From: Campanula takesimana
Taxonomy: Eukaryota; Streptophyta; Magnoliopsida; Asterales; Campanulaceae
Assembly (NCBI GenBank): GCA_026119855.1
Contig: JAOWBW010000086.1
Location: 524,407-588,406 of the forward strand
DNA length: 64,000 bases
Direction: 5' to 3'
Shown here: positions 13,401 through 22,400 of the stretch, one piece after another
How positions within the stretch are numbered: position 1 is the stretch's first letter
Layout: each line of letters begins with the position of its first letter
Position numbers and translations under genes: made by a program
The notes under the pieces: model-generated
Seen by the model: only the letters and a program-made list of their open reading frames with translations
The model's database searches: none
What the model was told of the DNA's origin: nothing

Positions 13401-16400
13401 TTGTGTTTTTGTTGAATCTAAAATCCCAGTTCAAGATCTGAAGCATGAAACGAAGGGCTACTGAACAAACTTTAACCTCAGCTACAGCAGAATTAGATTC
13501 AATAATTGCATTTGTCACACTTAGAGCAGCATCCTGTGCCCAACAGTAGAAAGTCTGCAAATTGAGAAAGACAAATATAAATATAGAGAAAAATAGAGAC
13601 AGGTAAAAAGTCTAATAATTTTGTATTGTGAAAAAGAGAACAAAACATATGCCCAACATTTTGCACATGCTGCAAAGAATACAAAAATGAAAGGATTAAG
13701 GGCAATAAAGGTCAAAACAAGATACAAAAATGTGGATAGAAACTCGAAACCTTCAGGTAGTCAAGCTCCAGCGATGCCAGGCACTGCTCATGAAACTCCC
13801 TTGGAAGGCCCATAGCAGATGAAGTAGAAGGTGAAAATTCGGACACCTGAAAAAAATATCCTCAGTTAGAGCATTAACCATCAATATGACAAAACTATAA
13901 AGATGTATTGAGCAAAGTAATCATCATATCATGTCATAAATACCAATGATTCGAGGAAGTTAATTCCAGTGAACTGCACATCTACACCATGGGTTCCAAT
14001 AATAGCTTGTTTTACCTGTTGTGAAAAGACTATTTGTCATTTAAACAAAAAAGAGAAGAACAAAATAGGAAAGAAATTTATGGGAACAAGCTATAAATAT
14101 TTATAACCAGGAGATGCGAAGATAAACTCCAACTCTCCTGTTTGAATGTGATATTTTTTTCGATTATTTATTATCTAAAATAGCATCATTGCTACCATAT
14201 ACCATGCACCCCTTTTTTGACGAGGGGAAGCATCCATATATACCATTTGTCACCTGGGAACATAGTGCCTGTACCTATGTTTCATATGAAGCCCTGGAGC
14301 TACATTAGCCACAATAAGCTATGTATTTATCAAAATTGTTTCTTACAGAGGCAACAACTCCTAGTGCAACTACACAATGGTTTTAGGCTTTTAGCAATTA
14401 CTATAAGCATGCACAGAAAGAACTGTACACGATAAGCTTACATTTTTTAAAGAACTTACGTATCTGTCGAAAAGTCATATTAAAATTTCATGATGAGATC
14501 AAACAGCATTGTAAGCAAGTACATGGATAAAATCCTACAAAATAGTTCTACCAAACACCAGCAATATCAGAGAAATCCATGGCTTCACTTGGTATATACG
14601 ATAACACTAACACACTGTATGGAAAGTGCTGGGAGTGTAGTGGTATAAAAAAAATATCATAAGGTAAATGAGGCATTACACTACCTCAGAGAAAAACTCC
14701 TCCTTCTCAGCAGTTGTGAAGTCTAGCCTGCAGAGATACAAACATGAATTATGACTTGCAAACAAAAGGTTTTCAAAATTCAAGGCACTGCATTAACAAA
14801 AGATTAGACATATATTTAATAGGTAACACTTCAACCCTAAGCATACATACATATGTGTGCGTATGTGGAATTTTATTTATTTATTTTTTGGTAAGAAAAA
14901 AAAGATAGTATTAAAAGAAGATCAATTCACAAAAGGATAGACAAGGTGTCCATCCATAAGAAAAAACAAAAGAAAAGAATAGACACGACAAACAAGAATC
15001 CACATTAAACTAAAGCAGCAACCCAATCTCTCTTCGGGCCATTTAGGGATAACCCTCGGAAGGCACAATTAGCATAAGCCCACATAGACGCTAGATCCAC
15101 TACTTTTTCTCACAAGAGGTGCTTTGGTAAATCCTGATACGTAAATATGTGTGCATTTCTCTAGATCCAAATACACCAACAAACAGCAAACACCCCACAA
15201 TTCCATGATATACTCGCATCTCCTCTCTTCTAAACCCTCATAACTGAGACTGGTAGCAAGAAAATATCAATCCGGTGCTCAAACAAATTTCTCCAGCCAC
15301 CTCAAATAAACAATTCTAAAGATATCGAGCTGTACTAAAATGACGAAAGAGATGATCGTGACGTGGGAGAGCAAACCTTGTCCATTTCCACTAAAGAGAA
15401 TAACAGATCATTTAATCCCACTAATTCCTTAGTTTCTCTCTCCTCCCTCTTCCCATTTTTACATTATCTCTCCTTCGAGTTCCACACTCACTTGTATCAA
15501 CAAAAATTATCAACTAACCCTAAAAGTAATGGTCATCATTTGTGATTTCAAGTTCAATTGCAAACAATAGTGTTTGTCGTAGTCGAATTTGAAAGCTTCA
15601 ACTTCAATTGATTCTTGAAAATGAATGGAAAAAGTTGTGTTGACTTAGGTTGAAATATTGGCTAAGCTTGAGAAGCGAATATGACGGTTTAACGATATCA
15701 ATTGAGCTCACTGAAGAAATTTCAATTAACCAAGATTCTTGCTATGTCACTAGGGTTAGAATGTACCTCATTCTTCCCATCTTTCACAATCATTTAAATT
15801 CTCATAAAGGGGATTGCATTGATTAGTAGTTTAGTATTTTTACTAAACTGGAGGGAGGAGGTGAGGAAAGAAAGAAGAAACATATGTAGAATTTAAATGC
15901 CCTATCATTCGCATTATTCAAAATTGACAAGTTTCACACTCTTAACTTCCAAAGGGTAAAACTGATCTTTTGGTCACCTAACTATACGTGTTTTTGGTAC
16001 ACGAATGATGACATTCCAAAAAAAAAAAACTCAATGACAACATGTGAAAAACAGGTATAGTTACATGACCAAAATAGCAGTTTTGCCATTCCAAAAAATG
16101 GGGGCATCTTTGTAACCAAAAAAATATAAGTGTCTTGCATGTAGCACTAGGTATATATAACTTGGTTAGGTTTCAAGGGTGCATGGAAAAGCACTGAGCT
16201 CAAAATATGAATTAAGGAACTAAGTACACAATTAAAGAAAATACTGGTTCATGTTACAGTTAAATCAAAAAGATGTTGCCACTTCGTCAAAAGGCAACAA
16301 CCTCTTCCGTATGAAAATGAGCATTCATATTTTGTACCCAACTTAGGACCTTATTAAAATATACTCACATAAATACTCTAGAGTTCAAATTTTGGAGCTT

Positions 16401-19400
16401 TATTCAAGCAATTTGAAAATATATCTAAAGGGTACAACTCAACTCAGTCTCTGTCCCAATTGGTAAAAACCGATTACATGATGCAAATGGAAACCTCGAG
16501 GATCAAAAGTAAGAACTTCTAACAAAGTTGTTAATGATGAATGCCCACCTCACCTTTTTGGCACGTTTGGGATCGGGCGCCTATTAGACTACGGGCGCAC
16601 AATCCATGCATTTCTAGTAGGGGGTTAGCCCTTTTCTGGTTAGGGCGTGAAGCGGAAGGCGTTTGCCTTTAAGAAAGGCGTACTTGATAACGGTGTTCAA
16701 ACTAAATAGGACCCTTTTGGGTGTTTTGGGAGTTTAGGTGCCTTAGTTTATGTGTTTTTGGCTAAACTGTGTAGCTTTACGAACTTAACGGGGTTCCGTT
16801 AAGATTTCAGGTCCCTAATAATTATTCAACTGGCTCTAGAAAATGGAAGTCTTCATTTGTTACTAGACGGCGAAGTAAGACCAAGCTCATGAGCTTATTT
16901 TGACACGTAGACGTCACGGACATCGTGCTTTTCCATGTTCGATAGACGTGGTCAATGGAAAGGTGCATTATAAATCGATAGGAAACTAACGAGCAGTCCC
17001 AGAATCAAATCATTTATTGTTGCTACCTTCTTCTCAGCTGTTCGAGAATTGAGGCTCTAAACACGAGATTTACATTTCGAGATACACTTGACGCTGCAAC
17101 AGGAGCCGAATATGCAATCCAAGGCCACATGCCCAAATGGAAACTAAGCTCCTAGTTTTCAAATTAAGTTCTGAATTAGTGGATGCTTCCAAAAGGCGTC
17201 AAACTTTCGATTCACTTGTGGGATCGGAGCAGTCCGGGGGGACCACCATGGCTCGTCTCTTCTTGTGAAACACAAAAGTTTGGGTAGAGCCGGATCAAAG
17301 CGTACAAAGATGAGGCTTTATACTAGGCCAAGAAAAAAATATAGAACCTATAAAGTAAAAGTACAATATGTAAATCCAGTGTGGGACGTGGAAAGTCATT
17401 GGTTATGTGTATCATTAACTCTTTCGTTTTTTGGTACAAGGAACTTGTTTTGGGGGTAAATTTTGAATACAATTGCTTCCACAATTTCAAGATGAGGTCG
17501 AAAGAATAGAGATATAGGACAACATTAGAAGACCAAGCATACCTTATAGATCCTTTGTGCAATTTAAAGTCCCCAAAGTCGATTTTGGGGTTTGATAGTT
17601 TCAGCATGGTTGTAGGTTGGCAGCTTTGGCTTTTCTTCGTCATTCCTTTCTCGTGTTCTGGTCGTGTTTTGTTTTCGAGTTTCAACTTTTCCTTTTTCTT
17701 ATTTACTTTATGGCCTTCATCAAAGCTTTTTACTTTTAAATAGTGGTGGTAGACAACAAGCATCATAGTGTTGTATGTCTTTCCATGGCCATTAATTAAC
17801 AACAATTTCTTTGTTATTTTAAAAATTATGTTATACTTTTAATTTCATAATATGACAATTAACTATTTGATTAATGTGTATTGACTTAGAATTCTCAATT
17901 TTGTGGTGTTAAAATGCGATATGTTGCTATGTATGTAAATTTGGACAATTATTCATTGCGTTGTTATTGTTGGACATTTATGTTGCTACGTATGTAAATT
18001 TGGACATTTATGTTGCTATGTGTGTAGATTTTATATATTTTTGATAGTTATTTTTTCTATTTTTCTGCCTTGCTTGCCTTTTAGGCACCTTTCAAACGCC
18101 TCGCCTTTCACCTTTTTCAGGCATGTCTTGCCCGCCACCTGCCTATTGCCTTCTATAACTATGCCTTCTAGGGAAAAACATTTATTGAAGATATTTAATG
18201 AAAACTAATTCAACTCCATGCTAACTCAAGGTTTTTTTTTTTTTTGGAAACAGTTTAGGCTTTTATTCATAAGAAGATTTGGTGTAGCATGATGCAATAA
18301 GTCGCAATCAGGTAATGCAAACGAAGAATCTCGACTAGCATCCCACTATTAAAAACAGATGTTGACTCAATACAAGGCAGTCGAAATGAAGTCAAACATC
18401 AGTAGTACCTTAGATGGTTCATTATTAACACTTCAAACAGGAGGTAAGGCTGGTGACACTCACAATGCCCTAAACCCGCGTGAAAGGGAGCCTTGTAAAA
18501 TCAATAAAACAACGTAACACATTGCCAAAGCAATGACATCGCCCTTCTCTTCCCAATTTCCTTCTTTTGAAGTTTTAAGAAGGATACTGTCGAAACAAGA
18601 CTAACGAAGTCTCACTGTTTAAACAAAAGGGCAATGCTAGGGGCACAAAAGAAGTCTACAAAATGAGGTGACGATATTTTATTGGTTGCATCGATTGTGG
18701 ACCCGCCACACTCTAATTAAAAGCACCAATAAAGTCTTGACACATCATTTTGTGAGCCAAATTTTGTGAGTTTTTTTTTTTTTTTTTTTTTTTGTGACTT
18801 TATATTTACCCTAAACCAAATAGCTTATTTCATAAAACCAAGCAGCGCCACACTGATGAAACGGATGACCATTAGAGTCTATTGAACTCTAAATTACACA
18901 CCAATTGGAATTAATCTTTTAGTAAGACAGGTCTTTGCAACCATTCATTAGCGTTAAGCTTATTAAGAAAGAGAGACCAAGTAAAACTTTTATCTTGAGA
19001 GGGACCTTGGCTTTCCATATAAAGGGTGAAAGTGGGGGTAGTATCGACAATGCAACAACCACGTGAGGAACATGTTCGTGGGAAGGTATGGATTATGTCG
19101 TTGGGAGATTAGCCAATCCTTGCTTGGCTAATGCGTGAATTGCGGAAGGGGATAGTAATCTACAACAAATTCGTCGAATATAGCTAGAAGGAGGTCCAGA
19201 TGGTGTGATTAGTGTAGTATTTTCTCGTTTCTTCTTGTTTATTTGTTTCCATAATAAGCTAAGTTTAGCAATAGTTTAGCTATAATTCTTCATTGTCTTG
19301 CTAGATTTTCTTATTCAATCTATACATTTCCATGTTTGTCATTTTGAAATTGTTGGGCTATGGCAGAAACCTAGGCAGTGACGCAAGTGTTCATATTTGG

Positions 19401-22400
19401 CTGAATGGTGTTATAACACCACCACTAATTCAGCCATTGGGATGAACCCTAATCACGTTTTGTATGGAATTTCACCATGGCTGCTTGTTATGCTACCAGA
19501 AGGAGAAAGTGCACTAGCTGTTATGGATGAATTCTTCGAGGAGAGAAAAGTATTGGATGCTATTCTGAAGTAAGGGCTGGCAGCAACTCAAAAAAGGCAG
19601 TGGCGGAGCTACACGGAGCTCAAAGGCGGCAATTGCCCCCATTGATTTTTAAAAAATAAAAATTTACTAGTGCAAAATTTACAAAAAATTGAGAGTTTAG
19701 CGCAATTTGATGAAATTTGCCCCCTTTGAAATAAAAGTAATAATACACTGGATTTGTTTTTACCCTCATTGACTAAAATATAGTTAAAAAATTTATGTTG
19801 TGCAATCTTTTGCCCCCACTGACAAAAAATTCTGGCTCCGCCACTGAAAACAGGTATAAGCATAGGACTAAGAGGGAGTACCGAATTGGGGATAGGATTT
19901 ATTTAAAATTGCAACCATTTTAGTAAGGAGAATGATTAAGAAGAACAATTGTGTTGTGCCTCGGCTCGGGTACTAATTAGGTGGTCCAATTCAGTGGAAG
20001 AAGGTGCTTCTTAGGAGGAGGATGCTAATATTTATCTGCAATTTCCAAGGAGGGTATTCTAATGGTCATTTTAAATAAAGAGGGCAAGAATAGAGCGGGC
20101 AAGATAGTCTTTTTGTTGTCATAAAAGGGGCTACTACGGACAAACTGCTACAGCCATGTTGTGAGGAACATGTGCGTGCTAAAGGTCTGGACTATGCTGT
20201 TGGGAGATTAGCCAATCATTGCTTCCCTTATGCGTGAATTGCGTAAGAGGAATATAGCTGGAGTACGGGCGCAAGCACGTAGTATGTTTGAATCTAACAT
20301 TTTCTCGTTTCTTCTAGTTTACTAGTAGTTAGCTACGTAAGCTTAGCAGTAATGTGGACACTTCTTCATTGTCTTGCTAGATTTTCATCTGTTAATTCAA
20401 TTAAATCGATACATTTCCACGTCAAAATGTTGGGCTGTTACCCTCAACAAGATCAAGAAAACACTGTTTGTATCGCGATCATTAAGACGACAAATAAAGT
20501 GAAAATTGCATGAAATCATCCCCTCCCATCCCCTGAAGAGAACTCTCAGATAGAAGCTAAATGCCTAGACAATTGACAGAATAAAATAAATGAGATACTC
20601 TAAGAAAATTACTTTCTCTCCACACATTCTCTCAAGAACGTGTCCAAGTTCCGTCTGAATACTCACTAAGATAAAAAGCTCTATTTCACTAGGTCTTGGG
20701 GTTTAAGTCATCTAAATTGAACTGACTCATATATTAAAGCATGTTTTGCATTGTTGGTCACTCTCCCATCAATGTAGCCCTTTGGATGAGTTGGATGATT
20801 AACTCGCATATGCAGTACGCAGTTAAATGTTGTACTAGTCACCAACTTACCAGCCTCTTTTCATTAATTGAGCAGCCACTGCTGAAACTTTTGCTTGGAC
20901 GTAGCCCTCAGGGGAACTCGCGTATTTCATAACATAGCACAAGCAAAAACTGCAACAAAGAATAATTGTTTTGATAGTCAGCAGAATGCTTACAGAGTGC
21001 ATAATAATTAAATAATTAGGAGAATATTGATTAAACTTTAAGAGATCTGAAATCATAAGCTTTCAATCTCATTTACTTATATACTGTGTCAAATAAATAT
21101 CAACATTTTACCTAGCTAACCCCCTCACCTACGTCATTACAGTAAAACCAATGGCAACACCACCAGCAACGTCAATTTCACCTACACAACCTACATACTC
21201 CCCCCGTCCCGGCACATGTAGGACTAGAGGAATGGACACAATATTTAAGAAAATGTATTATATGTGTGGTAGAAAATGAAGAGAGAAAATGAGTGGGGTA
21301 AATAGTAATGTTGGTTGAATAAATTGAGTGGTGGAAAATGAAGAGAGAGAATGAGTGGGGTTAAATGGTGGGGTATGGTGAACATAAATACATTAAAACA
21401 TTTCCATTTTTGGCAGTCTCACTTGTGGTGGGACGGACCAAAAGGGAAAGAAGTCTCACTTCTGTTGGGACGGAGGGAGTAATCATTACAACGCCCACCA
21501 ATGCTTCCACCCCTCCTAAAAATTATTCCAGGAACTTAGCTTCGTTGTATCACGATTCATTAGTGCTAGGTGAAAAGTCGCTGATAGTATTAGATAATCA
21601 ACCCATTACCAGGTTTATCCTAGTCATCACTCATAGAATTAGGAAGCACTGACACCTCCGTAGGTCAGCGTGTCATGTGTCCGACACTCCTGACACTCTC
21701 GGGCACATCCTTAACACCGATAAACGTGACTTTTTTTTTTCAATAATTCTTTTTTCATTATTCGACACTACCCGAAGACACATTTTTTACACTTTCTCAC
21801 AGTTTAGGAGCCAAAGTGAAGTTTCTGAATGGGCCAAATCATAGAATGAGTAAAATAAAATTAATGTAGCATGGCTTTAATGAGACCTTTATTTGTGAAC
21901 TTTTTTAAATCAATTTCATGGGTGGTGGGTCTCGGATCATAAAATACATATGATAAAGATTATAAATATATTTAAAAGTAACGTGTCTCAGGCATGTTGG
22001 TGTCACAACTATTTTGAAAAACATTTTGTCACGGTGTCCGAGGTGTCGGCGCTTCTTAGCTCATTAGTATTATAGGATCATCGACCCATCAACAATATCA
22101 AGTTTTTTATAGTACAATTGAATATTTATTCTCTTTTTTCTTTTTGAAAATCGAAACATTTATGACACAAAGCGGAAAGGATGAAAAGAGTGAAAAGGAG
22201 ACTAACAACTAAATGGCTTTGGATTAAGACCCAGCAAACAGCTTCCTAGTTCAAACCTTTTCAACTTCAAAACCCTATAATTCGGCACAATTACTTAAAA
22301 ACCACTCCAGGCCTATTAACATTTAAATCTAAAATTTGGATGTATCAAACACCGTGTAACATTGTGGTTCTTCCGACAAAAACACGAACAACATGCACTT

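Larger units (their letters stand above)
19010..20445 (+). mobile_element. Internally deleted gypsy element with LTR-like repeats
   Basis: Two direct repeats of about 330 bp (about 19010-19345 and 20115-20440) share GTGAGGAACATG, GTTGGGAGATTAGCCAATC, TTTCTCGTTTCTTCT and TTCATTGTCTTGCTAGATTT. Between them only the end of a gypsy integrase remains, so most of gag-pol is deleted. The edges are approximate and I found no clear TSD. A hAT-like MITE (19598-19846) is nested in it. Confidence 0.6.

Noticed and set aside
17323..17805. 160-codon minus-strand ORF in XPO4 intron 4
   Set aside because: No recognised motif, AT-rich composition, and it lies in an intron full of repeats; chance is sufficient.
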